The notes: generated by a model from the sequence alone, not told the origin. A DNA stretch of 60,898 nt from Sulfurovum sp. (GCA_020721345.1 DYMX01000005.1:1-60898); one strand, 5' to 3'; counted from the stretch's first letter, positions 50,773 through 60,403 are shown. Numbers and translations are program-made.

Positions 50773-52170
50773 ATGTATATTTTTGACAGTGTAAAAAAAG
50801 AGAAAGTAGAGTTTGTCTCTTTGATTCCTAATGTTGCGACCATGTATGTATGTGGTCCAACTGTTTATGATGATGCTCACTTGGGGCATGCAAGAAGCGC
50901 TCTTAGCTTTGATATGCTTTTTCGCACACTAAAATCTCTTGGGTATAGTGTAAACTTTATAAGAAACTTTACCGATGTGGATGATAAGATCATCAAAAAA
51001 ATGCAAGACTCAGGTAAAAGCCTAATAGAGATTACAGAGTATTATATGCAAAGATACAATGAAGATATGGATGCTCTTAATATTACACGCCCTACCCTAA
51101 CTCCAAAAGCAACAGAGAGTCTTGAAGCAATGCACGATATGATAAAAAACCTTCTGTCTAAAAATATAGCCTATAAAATTTCCAATGGCGATATATATTT
51201 TGACACATCAAAAGATAAGCTTTACGGCAAACTCTCAAACAAAGTCAGCGATGAAACGCTAAGCAGAATAGAAAGCGTGAGCGAAAAAAGAAGCGATAAA
51301 GATTTTGCGCTTTGGAAAGCATGCAATGAAAATGATACCGTATGTTTCGACGCAAGCTTTGGCAAAGGAAGACCGGGGTGGCATATAGAGTGCTCGGCGA
51401 TGATAGAAAAACACACTAAACCAACCGGCGGATACAGTATTGATATACACGGCGGCGGAGCCGATCTACTGTTCCCGCATCATGAAAATGAAGCAAGTCA
51501 GAGCAGATGCGCTACAGGTCATGAGCTATCGAAATATTGGATGCACAACGGCTTTGTGCAGATTGACGGCGAAAAAATGAGTAAAAGTCTAGGAAATAGC
51601 TTTTTTCTTAAAGACACTCTTAAAGTTTACAATGGAGAGATAGTGAGATTTTATCTGTCAGGCATTCACTATAGAAATGATTTCAATTTCAACGAAGAAG
51701 ATCTCCTAAATAGCAAAAAAAGACTTGACAAACTATACCGCCTTAAAAAAAGAGTATTTGACGCAAGCGCATCCACGCCTAATGTCGAATTTAAAAAATT
51801 ACTTCTTGAAGCAATGAGCGATGATCTTAATATATCCGTGGCTCTAAGCCTAATTGATGAAATGATTGCAAAATCAAACGAATCATTAGACGTGAACATT
51901 AATGACAAAAATGTCAAAAAAGAGATAATGGCAAATATTGAATTTATCAATGAACTTCTAGGCTTTGGCTATCAGGATCCTTTTGGCTATTTCCAGCTTG
52001 GACTTGATGATGAATTGGTTGCAAAAATAAATAGCCTAATAAAACAAAGAACTAATGCAAAATCGCAGAAAAATTTTGCTTTTGCGGACAAAATAAGGGA
52101 TGAAATAAAAGGAATGGATATAAATATAATGGATACTCCAAACGGAACACTTTGGGAGAAAATATCTTGA
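50773..52170 (+). CDS. cysS: Cysteinyl-tRNA synthetase
   Basis: A 465-residue class I synthetase. Zinc and ATP motifs are present: Cys27 in MYVCGPTVYDDAHLGHARSA (HLGH at 36-39), GGGADLLFPHHENEASQSRC with the zinc-binding Cys and His, WMHNGFVQIDGEKMSKSLGN (KMSKS). The C-terminal anticodon-binding part ends GTLWEKIS. It charges tRNA-Cys. The start is GTA-proximal ATG 50773 behind GGATAT. It overlaps the ABC exporter start by three bases. Confidence 0.96.
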   Translation: MYIFDSVKKEKVEFVSLIPNVATMYVCGPTVYDDAHLGHARSALSFDMLFRTLKSLGYSVNFIRNFTDVDDKIIKKMQDSGKSLIEITEYYMQRYNEDMDALNITRPTLTPKATESLEAMHDMIKNLLSKNIAYKISNGDIYFDTSKDKLYGKLSNKVSDETLSRIESVSEKRSDKDFALWKACNENDTVCFDASFGKGRPGWHIECSAMIEKHTKPTGGYSIDIHGGGADLLFPHHENEASQSRCATGHELSKYWMHNGFVQIDGEKMSKSLGNSFFLKDTLKVYNGEIVRFYLSGIHYRNDFNFNEEDLLNSKKRLDKLYRLKKRVFDASASTPNVEFKKLLLEAMSDDLNISVALSLIDEMIAKSNESLDVNINDKNVKKEIMANIEFINELLGFGYQDPFGYFQLGLDDELVAKINSLIKQRTNAKSQKNFAFADKIRDEIKGMDINIMDTPNGTLWEKIS

Positions 52171-53876
52171 AAAAACTCATAATCACATATTTTCCATATT
52201 TTAAAGATTACAAGAGGGAATTTTTTATAGCCATTCTCGGAATGATCGCAGTTGCAGTGGGAACTGCGGGAACTGCGCATATAATCAAACCGGTACTAGA
52301 TGATATATTTATAAAAAAAGATGAACAAATGCTTTTCATCGTGCCGTTTGCCCTTGTTTTTGTTTTTGCTCTCAAAGGTATCGGCAGATATATACAGACA
52401 TACTATACTTCATATATCGGGCAAGATATCTTAAGGAGACTTAGAGAAGAGCTATTGTTCCACATAACAAAACTTGATATGGATTTTTTTAGAAAAAACC
52501 ATTCCGGTGTATTGCTATCGAGAATTACAAATGATATATCTCGTATACAGGGCGTTGTATCTGAGATAATCCCTGAACTTATAAGAGATATTTTTACCGT
52601 TATAGCTTTGGCGGGATATGTAATATATCAAAATCCAAAACTTGCGTTTTATTTTCTAATCATAATGCCGCTTGCCCTGCTGCCGCTATCTAAACTATCT
52701 AAAAAAATGAGAAAATACTCAAAATTATCGCAGCAAAGCACTGGAGATATGACAAAAAGGCTTGAAGAGGTTTTTTCCAACATAGAAGTGATCAAATCAA
52801 ATTCGTCTCAAAAATTTGAGCTTAATAGATTTGCAGTAGACAACTTGTCGGTTTTTAAGTATATAATGAAACAGGTCAGAGTAAATAATCTAACATCCCC
52901 TATCATGGAAGTGCTTGGCTCTATAGCAATAGGACTTGTGATTTTCGTAGGTGGAAAAGAAGTTATTGAGGGCAAAATGAGCGTTGGCGGTTTCTTCTCT
53001 TTTAGCGCCGCACTGTTTATGTTGTATGATCCGATCAAAGCTCTCTCCAAGCTATACAACAAAACACAAGATGCGGTAACTGCAAATGAAAGAATCAGGG
53101 AAATACTAAACATAGAACCTGAAATAAAAAGCGGAGAAAGTGAACTAAATCAAAAGATAGAAAATATCACACTGAAAGACGTTGTTTTAAAGTATGATGA
53201 AAAAGTGGCGCTTAAAAATATAAATTTATCTTTTCAAAAAGGTATGTTTTACGGTGTGGTCGGCGATAGCGGTGCCGGAAAAAGTTCTTTAGTAAATCTG
53301 CTTGTCAGATTTTATGATGCATCAAAAGGCGAACTTCTTATAAACGAACAAAACATAAAAAACTTTACTCTAAAGTCATTGCATAGAAAAATAGCCTATG
53401 TTACACAAAATATTTTTATATTTAACGACTCGATAGCCGCAAATGTTGCATACGGTGAAGAGATCAACAAGACAAAAGTTATTGAAGCTCTAAAAAAAGC
53501 GCATGCTTTTGAATTTGTAGAAAAACTTGATAACGGTATAGATACAATTTTAGCTCAAAGAGGCGCGAATCTATCGGGCGGACAAAGACAACGAATAGCT
53601 TTAGCGCGCGCTATCTATAAAAATCCTGATGTACTCATCCTTGATGAAGCAACCTCGGCGTTAGATAACATAAGCGAACAAAAGATAAAAGATGCGGTGT
53701 TTGAACTTAAAGATCAAATGATTGTAATAGCGATTGCTCATAGACTAAGCAGCATCCAAAACGCAGATGAAATCTTTTATTTTGCAAGCAGCGAAGTTGA
53801 ATGCAGCGGAACACATGAAGAGTTAATCAAAAATTGCAGCGGATATAAAAAACTTAGCAAGATCTCCCAAAAATAA
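52167..53876 (+). CDS. ABC exporter, fused permease-ATPase (MsbA-like)
   Basis: About 569 residues from TTG 52167 with GGGAG upstream; the start overlaps the cysS stop. Six membrane helices occupy residues about 15-300, with the coupling-helix region QDILRRLREELLFHITKLDMDFF. The ATPase domain has Walker A GDSGAGKSSL, LSGGQRQRIALARAI and Walker B VLILDEATSALD, and the H loop is AIAHRLSS. The closest well-known member is MsbA, the lipid A flippase, but related exporters carry other lipids or peptides. The next gene, pyrD, is 146 bp away beyond a dispersed element. Confidence 0.88.
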   Translation: MKKLIITYFPYFKDYKREFFIAILGMIAVAVGTAGTAHIIKPVLDDIFIKKDEQMLFIVPFALVFVFALKGIGRYIQTYYTSYIGQDILRRLREELLFHITKLDMDFFRKNHSGVLLSRITNDISRIQGVVSEIIPELIRDIFTVIALAGYVIYQNPKLAFYFLIIMPLALLPLSKLSKKMRKYSKLSQQSTGDMTKRLEEVFSNIEVIKSNSSQKFELNRFAVDNLSVFKYIMKQVRVNNLTSPIMEVLGSIAIGLVIFVGGKEVIEGKMSVGGFFSFSAALFMLYDPIKALSKLYNKTQDAVTANERIREILNIEPEIKSGESELNQKIENITLKDVVLKYDEKVALKNINLSFQKGMFYGVVGDSGAGKSSLVNLLVRFYDASKGELLINEQNIKNFTLKSLHRKIAYVTQNIFIFNDSIAANVAYGEEINKTKVIEALKKAHAFEFVEKLDNGIDTILAQRGANLSGGQRQRIALARAIYKNPDVLILDEATSALDNISEQKIKDAVFELKDQMIVIAIAHRLSSIQNADEIFYFASSEVECSGTHEELIKNCSGYKKLSKISQK

Positions 53877-53911
53877 CTCTTATAAAGTTTTGGATATACT
53901 TACGATAATAT

Positions 53912-53977
53912 CTAATTTTAAGCAAAGTTCAAAATTAGGTCTTCAGCAGACCGCTCTCGCGACTAGTCGCTTTTTTA
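53912..53977 (-). repeat. Dispersed three-hairpin element, copy 4
   Basis: Minus orientation between the ABC exporter gene and pyrD, so it is antisense to both. It has the perfect palindrome GCGACTAGTCGC, the GGTCT-GCTGA-AGACC middle stem and a final stem weakened by two mismatches (TAATTTTGAAC with GCTTAAAATTA). Copies 1-3 read with the neighbouring genes, so orientation is not fixed. Confidence 0.78.
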
Positions 53978-54022
53978 GGGTTCTGCAAACCAAAAGCTTT
54001 ATTAATAAAAAAGGGGTTGTTA

Positions 54023-55090
54023 GTGCAACTTTGTTCATACCAAACAGCTAAAAAAATATTTTTTATGATGGATCCTGAAAATGCTCACGGGGTTGTTAAT
54101 TTTGCATTAAAAGTTGTAGAAAAACTACCTTTTTTGCAATCGTTACTATCAAAATACTATAAAGTTTCTAACCCTATATTGGCACAAAATATATTCGGTA
54201 AAACTTTTGAAAATCCGATAGGTCTTGGAGCCGGTTTTGATAAAAACAGCGATTATATACTAGCAATGAAATCGCTCGGATTTGGATTTACTGAAGTCGG
54301 CACCGTTACGCCGCTTCCTCAAGACGGCAATCCAAATCCTAGACTTTTTAGGCTAATAGAAGAGAGATCTATACAAAATGCTATGGGTTTTAACAATAAG
54401 GGCATGGAATATATGGCAAATATTTTATCTCATTATGAAAACTCAGACTTTCCAATCGGCGTGAATATAGGCAAAAATAAGCTTACACCGCAAGATAATG
54501 CGCTTAGTGATTATGAAAAACTTATAGTAAAATTAGGCGGTTTCGGAGATTATATAGTTATAAATATATCTTCTCCAAATACTCCCGGTCTTAGAGATCT
54601 TCAAAATGAAGATTTCATAACATCACTGTTCAAAATGGCAAAAAAACTTACAACCAAACCTATTTTACTTAAAATCGCTCCAGATATGAGCAGCCAAGAT
54701 GCTATAAATTTATGCAAAATGGCCGTAGATGCTGGAGCAGACGGTATCATGGCTACAAATACTACAATAGATTATTCGTTAACTCCTAATGCACAAAAAT
54801 TTGGCGGAATAAGTGGCGAGTTGCTTAAAATTAAAAGCAGAAACCTATTTAAGGCAATTGGAAAAGAGTTTTTTGGTAAAACTTTGTTAATCTCAGTAGG
54901 CGGAATAGATAGCGCAAAAGAAGCGTATGAGAGAATAAAAGACGGAGCAACATTGGTGCAAGTTTATAGTATGCTTATTTATGAGGGTCCGGCGCTGATC
55001 AAAAATATCAACAATGGACTTATAGAGTTGCTAAAAGCAGATGGATATACGCATATTTCACAAGCAATAGGCGCAAATTGCAAAAAATAA
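54023..55090 (+). CDS. pyrD: Dihydroorotate dehydrogenase (quinone), class 2
   Basis: About 355 residues from GTG 54023, chosen because AAGGGG lies six bases upstream (a TTG at 54017 is too close). The N-terminal helices (to about 40) are the membrane/quinone part of class 2 enzymes. The FMN barrel has NPIGLGAGFDKNSDYI, EVGTVTPLPQDGNPNPRLFRL, NAMGFNNKGME, VINISSPNTPGLRDLQ, LLKIAPD and ISVGGIDSAKEAYERIKDGATLVQVYS. It oxidises dihydroorotate and passes electrons to the quinone pool (menaquinone here). It begins a conserved run with M16, dapA, fabL-type SDR and pgsA. Confidence 0.95.
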   Translation: MQLCSYQTAKKIFFMMDPENAHGVVNFALKVVEKLPFLQSLLSKYYKVSNPILAQNIFGKTFENPIGLGAGFDKNSDYILAMKSLGFGFTEVGTVTPLPQDGNPNPRLFRLIEERSIQNAMGFNNKGMEYMANILSHYENSDFPIGVNIGKNKLTPQDNALSDYEKLIVKLGGFGDYIVINISSPNTPGLRDLQNEDFITSLFKMAKKLTTKPILLKIAPDMSSQDAINLCKMAVDAGADGIMATNTTIDYSLTPNAQKFGGISGELLKIKSRNLFKAIGKEFFGKTLLISVGGIDSAKEAYERIKDGATLVQVYSMLIYEGPALIKNINNGLIELLKADGYTHISQAIGANCKK

Positions 55091-56391
55091 AATTTATCAT
55101 ATTTTTTTTTATTGTATTAACAGGAGGGTCAATGGCTAATTCTTTGCCGCAACATTTTCACAAAACACTTGATAACGGAATGCAGATTGTTGCAATTCCT
55201 CTTGCAAACGAATCGGGTGTTATCACATCTGATATTTACTATAAAGCAGGTAGTCAAAATGAGATGCTTGGCAAAACCGGCATAGCGCACATGCTTGAAC
55301 ACTTGAGCTTTAAATCAACAAAAAATCTAGCCGAGGGTGAATTTGACACAATTGTAAAAAAAGGCGGCGGTGTAAATAATGCATCTACCGGATTTGATAA
55401 AACTCACTATTATATAAAAACGTCAACCAAAAATCTTCCTAAAACATTGGAGCTTTTTAGTGAACTTATGCATAATCTGCTTTTAAAAGACGACGAATTT
55501 CAAAAAGAAAGAGATGTAGTAGCAGAAGAGCGACGCTTAAGAACAGATAATAGTCCTATGGGGTATTTGTATTTCAGACTATTTAATACACACTTTGTGT
55601 ATCATCCATATCATTGGCTGCCAATTGGCTTTATGGAAGATATATTATCATGGAAAATTGAAGATATTAGAAAGTTTTACGAGAGTTATTATCAACCAAA
55701 AAATGCTATTTTGGTTGTTTCTGGGGATATAGAGCCGGATAGTGTTTTTCGTGAAGCTCAAAATTATTTTGGCAAACTTGAAAATAAAAATGAAATTCCG
55801 GATTTAAAAATAGTTGAGCCAAAAGTTGATGGAGCAAAAAGAGTTGAACTTAAAAAAGAGAGCAACAAGGTTGATACCATCGCTATCGCATACAGTATTC
55901 CAGATTTTGCCCATGAAGACCAGCCTACGCTTAGCTTGATAAGCCAAATACTAAGCGGCGGGAAAAGCAGCAGATTTGACAGTGAGCTTATAGACAAAAA
56001 AAGGCTATTCCATGCTATATCGGCCTACAATATGGAATTAAAAGATCCCGGCATATTTCTCATAATGGGAATGCTCAATGATAAAACCAAACCGGAGATT
56101 GGAGAAAAGAATATTTTAACAATATTGGACGACATAAAAAAACACGGTGTTACAAAAGAAGAACTAGACCGTGCAAAGATAAATATGAAAGCTGAATTCA
56201 TATACTCCTTAGAGGGCTCAAGCTCTGTTGCCAATCTTTTTGGGAACTATTATGCCATGGGGGATATAAAGCCTCTATTAGAATATGAGGATAAATTAGA
56301 TAAAATTACGCTAGATAATATAAAAAACGTAGCGAATCGTTATTTTGACAACGACAAATCTACAACAGTTATACTAAGGAAAAGCAAATGA
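55078..56391 (+). CDS. M16 family zinc metallopeptidase
   Basis: A 437-residue form from TTG 55078 overlaps pyrD and begins with a plausible signal peptide (MQKIKFIIFFFIVLTGGSMA). ATG 55132 has a strong AGGAGG site four bases ahead and would give 419 cytosolic residues starting MANSLPQHFHKTLDNG. Both starts could be used. The inverted zinc motif is HMLEH (71-75 of the long form), with a distal Glu in RDVVAEERR, and NNASTGFDKTHYYIKT and AILVVSGDIE are typical. The pyrD-M16-dapA order is one I recall in H. pylori (HP1011-HP1013) and C. jejuni. Confidence 0.9.
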   Translation: MQKIKFIIFFFIVLTGGSMANSLPQHFHKTLDNGMQIVAIPLANESGVITSDIYYKAGSQNEMLGKTGIAHMLEHLSFKSTKNLAEGEFDTIVKKGGGVNNASTGFDKTHYYIKTSTKNLPKTLELFSELMHNLLLKDDEFQKERDVVAEERRLRTDNSPMGYLYFRLFNTHFVYHPYHWLPIGFMEDILSWKIEDIRKFYESYYQPKNAILVVSGDIEPDSVFREAQNYFGKLENKNEIPDLKIVEPKVDGAKRVELKKESNKVDTIAIAYSIPDFAHEDQPTLSLISQILSGGKSSRFDSELIDKKRLFHAISAYNMELKDPGIFLIMGMLNDKTKPEIGEKNILTILDDIKKHGVTKEELDRAKINMKAEFIYSLEGSSSVANLFGNYYAMGDIKPLLEYEDKLDKITLDNIKNVANRYFDNDKSTTVILRKSK

Positions 56392-57284
56392 ATAATTATC
56401 CGGTAGCTGGCGCTACTACGGCTCTTATAACACCATTTAAAAATGGAAAATTAGATGAAGCCACATATGCAAAACTTATCAAAAGACAAATAGATAACGG
56501 TATTGATGCCGTTTGCCCCGTTGGTACCACGGGAGAGAGCGCAACACTTAGCTATGACGAAGACAAAAGATGTATAGAGATAGCTGTTGAAGTGTGCAAA
56601 GGAACAAATACAAAAGTATTGGCAGGCGCTGGAAGCAATGCAACGCATGAAGCAATCGAGATAGCAAAATATGCGCAGCAATGTGGGGCAGACGCTATAT
56701 TTTCAGTAAGCCCTTACTACAATAAGCCGAGTCAAGAGGGACTATATCAGCACTATAAAGCTATAGCATCAAGCGTTGATATCCCATTTATGCTCTACAA
56801 TGTTCCAGGCAGAACAGGAGTAGATATACTTCCCGACACGGTCAAAAGGCTTCACGATGAATTGCCTAATATTTTTGGCATAAAAGAAGCAACAGGGTCT
56901 ATAGAGAGAATAATTGAACTTAAAAGCAAATGTCCAAATCTTGCAATATTCAGCGGTGATGATGCAATTGATTTTTCAGTCATTGCAACAGGAGGAGTAG
57001 GTACAACCTCGGTAACATCAAACCTTCTTCCTGATCTAAAATCAAAGCTGATACATTTAGCAATGAGCGGAAACTTTGATGAAGCAAGAAAATTAAATGA
57101 AGAGTTACTCCCCATAAATAAAGTGCTTTTCTGCGAAAGCAATCCTATACCTATAAAGGCAGCAATGTTCATAGTAGGGCTTATTGAAACATTGGAGTAT
57201 AGACTGCCATTAGTGGAGCCAAGCAAAGAAAATATAAAAAAAATAGAAGAAGTAATGAAAAATTATAATATAGTAGGAGCATAA
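56388..57284 (+). CDS. dapA: 4-hydroxy-tetrahydrodipicolinate synthase
   Basis: A 298-residue class I aldolase. ATTALITPFKNGKLDEATY opens it; VCPVGTTGESATLSYDED, ILAGAGSN-type strand, VSPYYNKPSQEGLYQHY, LYNVPGRTGVD and the Schiff-base Lys in FGIKEATGSIERI follow, with FSGDDAIDF after that. It condenses pyruvate with aspartate semialdehyde on the way to diaminopimelate for murein and to lysine. It overlaps the protease stop by 4 bp and precedes the reductase gene by one base. Confidence 0.96.
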   Translation: MNNYPVAGATTALITPFKNGKLDEATYAKLIKRQIDNGIDAVCPVGTTGESATLSYDEDKRCIEIAVEVCKGTNTKVLAGAGSNATHEAIEIAKYAQQCGADAIFSVSPYYNKPSQEGLYQHYKAIASSVDIPFMLYNVPGRTGVDILPDTVKRLHDELPNIFGIKEATGSIERIIELKSKCPNLAIFSGDDAIDFSVIATGGVGTTSVTSNLLPDLKSKLIHLAMSGNFDEARKLNEELLPINKVLFCESNPIPIKAAMFIVGLIETLEYRLPLVEPSKENIKKIEEVMKNYNIVGA

Positions 57285-57285
57285 T

Positions 57286-58062
57286 ATGAGTCAAATGAAG
57301 GGCAAAACACTAGTAATAACCGGCGCAACAAAAGGAATAGGTGAAGCGATTGCGGCGAAGTTTGCTTCACAAGGCGTAAATATCGCTTTTACTTACAATT
57401 CCAACGCAGACACTGCCAATTTATTGGCTCAAAAATGGGAAAAAAAATATGGCGTAAAAGCAAAAGCATACCCACTAAATATTCTTGAGCCAGATGAATT
57501 CAAACCACTGTTTGAAGCAATTGATGCCGATTTTGACAGAGTTGATTTCTTTGTTAACAATGCTATGATATACGGCAGAGCCGTAGTTGGAGGGTATGGT
57601 AAGTTCATGAGACTTAAGCCGAGAGGGCTTAATAACATATACACTGCAACCGTAAATGCTTTTGTGGTAGGCTCCCAAGAAGCTGCCAAAAGAATGGAAA
57701 AAGTCGGAGGCGGAAGCATAGTCACAATGAGCAGCACCGGTAATCTTATATATATCGACAATTATGCGGGGCACGGCACCAATAAAGCAGCCGTTGAAGC
57801 TATGAGCAGATACGCTGCCGTTGAGCTAGGCGAGATGAATATCCGTGTAAATGCCGTGAGTGGCGGACCTATCGATACTGATGCGCTTAAAGCATTCGTA
57901 AACTATGAAGAGGTAAAAGCTGAAACTGTAAAGAGATCAGCATTGAATCGCATGGGACAGCCTGAAGACATTGCCGGAGCTGTATATTTTCTTTGTACAG
58001 ATGAAGCAAGCTGGATAACAGGGCAAACGATAGTTGTTGACGGCGGAACTACTTTTAGGTAA
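57286..58062 (+). CDS. fabL: FabL-type enoyl-ACP reductase (SDR family)
   Basis: A 258-residue short-chain dehydrogenase. The cofactor loop is TGATKGIGEAIA, so NADPH use is plausible. Catalytic residues are spaced Tyr160-X6-Lys167 (NYAGHGTNKAAVEA), the enoyl-ACP reductase spacing, not the YxxxK of ordinary SDRs. INRVNAVSGGPIDTDALKAF-like wording (RVNAVSGGPIDTDAL) matches Bacillus FabL closely. It should reduce enoyl-ACP in fatty acid elongation. Older names in relatives (7-alpha-hydroxysteroid dehydrogenase, 3-oxoacyl-ACP reductase) are less likely. It lies between dapA and pgsA. A FabI elsewhere cannot be excluded. Confidence 0.8.
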   Translation: MSQMKGKTLVITGATKGIGEAIAAKFASQGVNIAFTYNSNADTANLLAQKWEKKYGVKAKAYPLNILEPDEFKPLFEAIDADFDRVDFFVNNAMIYGRAVVGGYGKFMRLKPRGLNNIYTATVNAFVVGSQEAAKRMEKVGGGSIVTMSSTGNLIYIDNYAGHGTNKAAVEAMSRYAAVELGEMNIRVNAVSGGPIDTDALKAFVNYEEVKAETVKRSALNRMGQPEDIAGAVYFLCTDEASWITGQTIVVDGGTTFR

Positions 58063-58065
58063 ATT

Positions 58066-58605
58066 ATGTTCAATATTCCAAATACTCTTGCCTTCATTAG
58101 ACTACTATTGGCGCCTGTGATGTTTCTTCTTTTGGTAAACCGTGAAATATTTGGCAGCATTCATTACAGCTGGCTTGACTATTTTGCAGCATTCATATTT
58201 GTCATAGCAAGCGCAACGGATTTTTTTGACGGATATATAGCTAGAACATTTGACCAAATTACAACTTTGGGCAAGATCATAGATCCGCTTGCTGATAAAA
58301 TGCTAACTCTTGCAGGGTTTTTAGGACTTATGATACTAGACCGTGCATCTCCTTGGGCAATATATCTTATACTCACCAGAGAACTTTTCATAACAGGTCT
58401 TAGGGTATCGGCAGTATCGCAAGGCATGGATATAGCGGCTTCCTTTATCGGAAAGGTAAAAACGGTCGTTCAAATGATAGCAATCGGTTTCTTGCTTATG
58501 AAATGGCCATATGCAAACATAATTCTTTGGATAGCCACGGCTTTAACAATATACTCAGGGTATGAATATACTAGAGACTTTTTCAAACAAACCTCAAGGA
58601 CTTAA
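58066..58605 (+). CDS. pgsA: CDP-diacylglycerol--glycerol-3-phosphate phosphatidyltransferase
   Basis: A 179-residue CDP-alcohol phosphatidyltransferase with about five membrane helices. The signature DG-x2-AR-x8-G-x3-D-x3-D is complete in DGYIARTFDQITTLGKIIDPLADK (written here as two joined parts: DGYIARTFDQITTL and GKIIDPLADK). It makes phosphatidylglycerol phosphate, which PgpA (19 kb) dephosphorylates. It starts 3 bp after the reductase and ends directly before rseP. Confidence 0.93.
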   Translation: MFNIPNTLAFIRLLLAPVMFLLLVNREIFGSIHYSWLDYFAAFIFVIASATDFFDGYIARTFDQITTLGKIIDPLADKMLTLAGFLGLMILDRASPWAIYLILTRELFITGLRVSAVSQGMDIAASFIGKVKTVVQMIAIGFLLMKWPYANIILWIATALTIYSGYEYTRDFFKQTSRT

Positions 58606-59661
58606 ATGGGTTTATTGACTTCATTATTAGTTCTTTCTATTTTGATATTTATTCACGAATTGGGTCATTTTACGGCCGCTAGATTTTTTGGCGTCAAAGT
58701 AGAAGTTTTTAGTATCGGTTTTGGCAAAAGATTATTTACAAAAAAGTTCGGCGATACAGAGTGGAGCTTGAGCGCTATACCGCTTGGCGGATATGTAAAG
58801 ATGAAAGGTCAAGATGATACAGATCCTCTAAATGTGAGTTTTGACAAAGATAGCTACAATGTGAAAAAACCTTGGCAGAGAATCGTCATACTTTTTGCCG
58901 GTCCGTTATCAAATTTCTTGCTTGCTTTTTTTATATATATCATTATGGCTTTTATCGGCATACCGAAACTTCTTCCGCAAATAGGAGATATCGCCCCAGA
59001 CTCTCCGGCATATTCAAATGGGCTAAAAACCAAAGATACCATACTTTCAATTGACAATGAACCTATTATTTTCTGGGAAGATATAGGCAAAAAGATACAA
59101 GGCTCACAAAACAAAAATCTTGTATTTAAAATCAAAAGAAATGATGAATTAAAAACAATTTCTATTGCTCCAAAAGTTTTAACGACCAAAAATATATTCG
59201 GCGAATATGAAAAAAGATTGATGATAGGCATAGGTCCACTAGGAACTTCACAAACCGTCTATCTTGACTTTGATGGATCGATAAGTTATGCTTTAACTCA
59301 AACATTGCAAACATCTCTTATTATCTTTACTGGTATAGAAAAACTCATAACTGGAGTTGTTGACACAAAAGAGATAGGCGGCATTATTACAATAGTTGAT
59401 ACAACATCAAAAGCAAGCGATGCAGGAGTATTGGCATTATTGTTTTTTACTGCGCTAATATCGATAAATCTTGGTGTATTAAATCTGCTCCCTATTCCAG
59501 CTCTTGACGGCGGGCATATAATGTTCAATTTATACGAAATGGTAAGTGGCAGAGCGCCAAGTGAAGCCATTGTTTACAAATTAACAATTGCTGGATGGAT
59601 AATCTTATTTGGTCTTATGTTTTTAGGTTTATTTAATGATATAAATAGAATTTGGGGTTAA
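58606..59661 (+). CDS. rseP: RIP site-2 metalloprotease RseP
   Basis: A 351-residue membrane protease. The zinc motif HELGH is at 17-21 in the first helix (LIFIHELGHFTAARFFGV), a PDZ domain spans about 110-190 (PQIGDIAPDSPAYSNGLKTKDTIL), and the third ligand region is LNLLPIPALDGGHIMF. It cuts membrane-bound anti-sigma factors or signal peptides. The single PDZ domain, not two as in E. coli, is usual for shorter forms. It abuts pgsA with no gap (stop and ATG adjacent). Confidence 0.94.
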   Translation: MGLLTSLLVLSILIFIHELGHFTAARFFGVKVEVFSIGFGKRLFTKKFGDTEWSLSAIPLGGYVKMKGQDDTDPLNVSFDKDSYNVKKPWQRIVILFAGPLSNFLLAFFIYIIMAFIGIPKLLPQIGDIAPDSPAYSNGLKTKDTILSIDNEPIIFWEDIGKKIQGSQNKNLVFKIKRNDELKTISIAPKVLTTKNIFGEYEKRLMIGIGPLGTSQTVYLDFDGSISYALTQTLQTSLIIFTGIEKLITGVVDTKEIGGIITIVDTTSKASDAGVLALLFFTALISINLGVLNLLPIPALDGGHIMFNLYEMVSGRAPSEAIVYKLTIAGWIILFGLMFLGLFNDINRIWG

Positions 59662-59663
59662 AA

Positions 59664-60344
59664 ATGAACAAAGAGATGCTTAGAAAAAATCTTGATGATG
59701 TGATTTGGAAAATCGAAAAAGCAAGGCTTGAAGTAAATGAGCACCATATAGTCCAAATGGTGGCTGTCAGCAAATATACTACTGCCGAAAATATAAAGAC
59801 ACTATACTCTCTTGGTCAAAGAGCGTTTGGAGAAAACCATGTTCAGCAGCTTGAAGCTAGAGCTATGGAACTCGAGGATTTGCCGCTAGAATGGCACATG
59901 ATAGGAACATTACAAAAAAATAAAATAAATAAACTTTTAGAAATAAAACCTTCACTTTTTCAGGCATTGGACAGCATGGAGCTTGCCAAGGAATTAGAAA
60001 AAAAATTAGCTAACAAAAACCAAATACTAAATTGCTTGGTCGAGATAAATAGCTCAAAAGAAGTGACAAAAAGCGGCTTAACCCCACAAAGCGCAATCGA
60101 AACATATCTGCAAATACATGAAATTTGTCCACATATAAAACTTCAAGGCGTTATGACCATTGGAGCGCATACAGATGATAGTAAAATTATTCAAACCAGT
60201 TTTGAAACAACTTATAAAATATACGAAAAACTTCAAGCAAGCGGCGCAAATATCTGTTCTATGGGAATGAGTTCGGATTTTGAACTTGCTATAAAATGCG
60301 GTTCAAATATGGTCAGAATCGGATCTTCTTTATTTCAAGAATAA
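59664..60344 (+). CDS. PLP homeostasis protein YggS family
   Basis: About 226 residues from ATG 59664, 2 bp after the rseP stop, with GGGG upstream; a longer reading from 59652 would start inside rseP. The PLP Lys37 is in MVAVSKYTT. FGENHVQQLEAR, EWHMIGTLQKNKINKL, CLVEINSSKEVTKSGL and SMGMSSDFELAIKCGSNMVRIGSSLF follow, all typical. YggS/PLPBP proteins bind PLP and balance free cofactor; they are not known enzymes. It ends the plus-strand set, after which a 190-bp AT-rich gap holds an inverted repeat. Confidence 0.93.
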   Translation: MNKEMLRKNLDDVIWKIEKARLEVNEHHIVQMVAVSKYTTAENIKTLYSLGQRAFGENHVQQLEARAMELEDLPLEWHMIGTLQKNKINKLLEIKPSLFQALDSMELAKELEKKLANKNQILNCLVEINSSKEVTKSGLTPQSAIETYLQIHEICPHIKLQGVMTIGAHTDDSKIIQTSFETTYKIYEKLQASGANICSMGMSSDFELAIKCGSNMVRIGSSLFQE

Positions 60345-60403
60345 TTTTTTTTGAAAATATATACACTTAAACTGATATTCTTATAAATCTTTTCTGATTG
60401 AAT

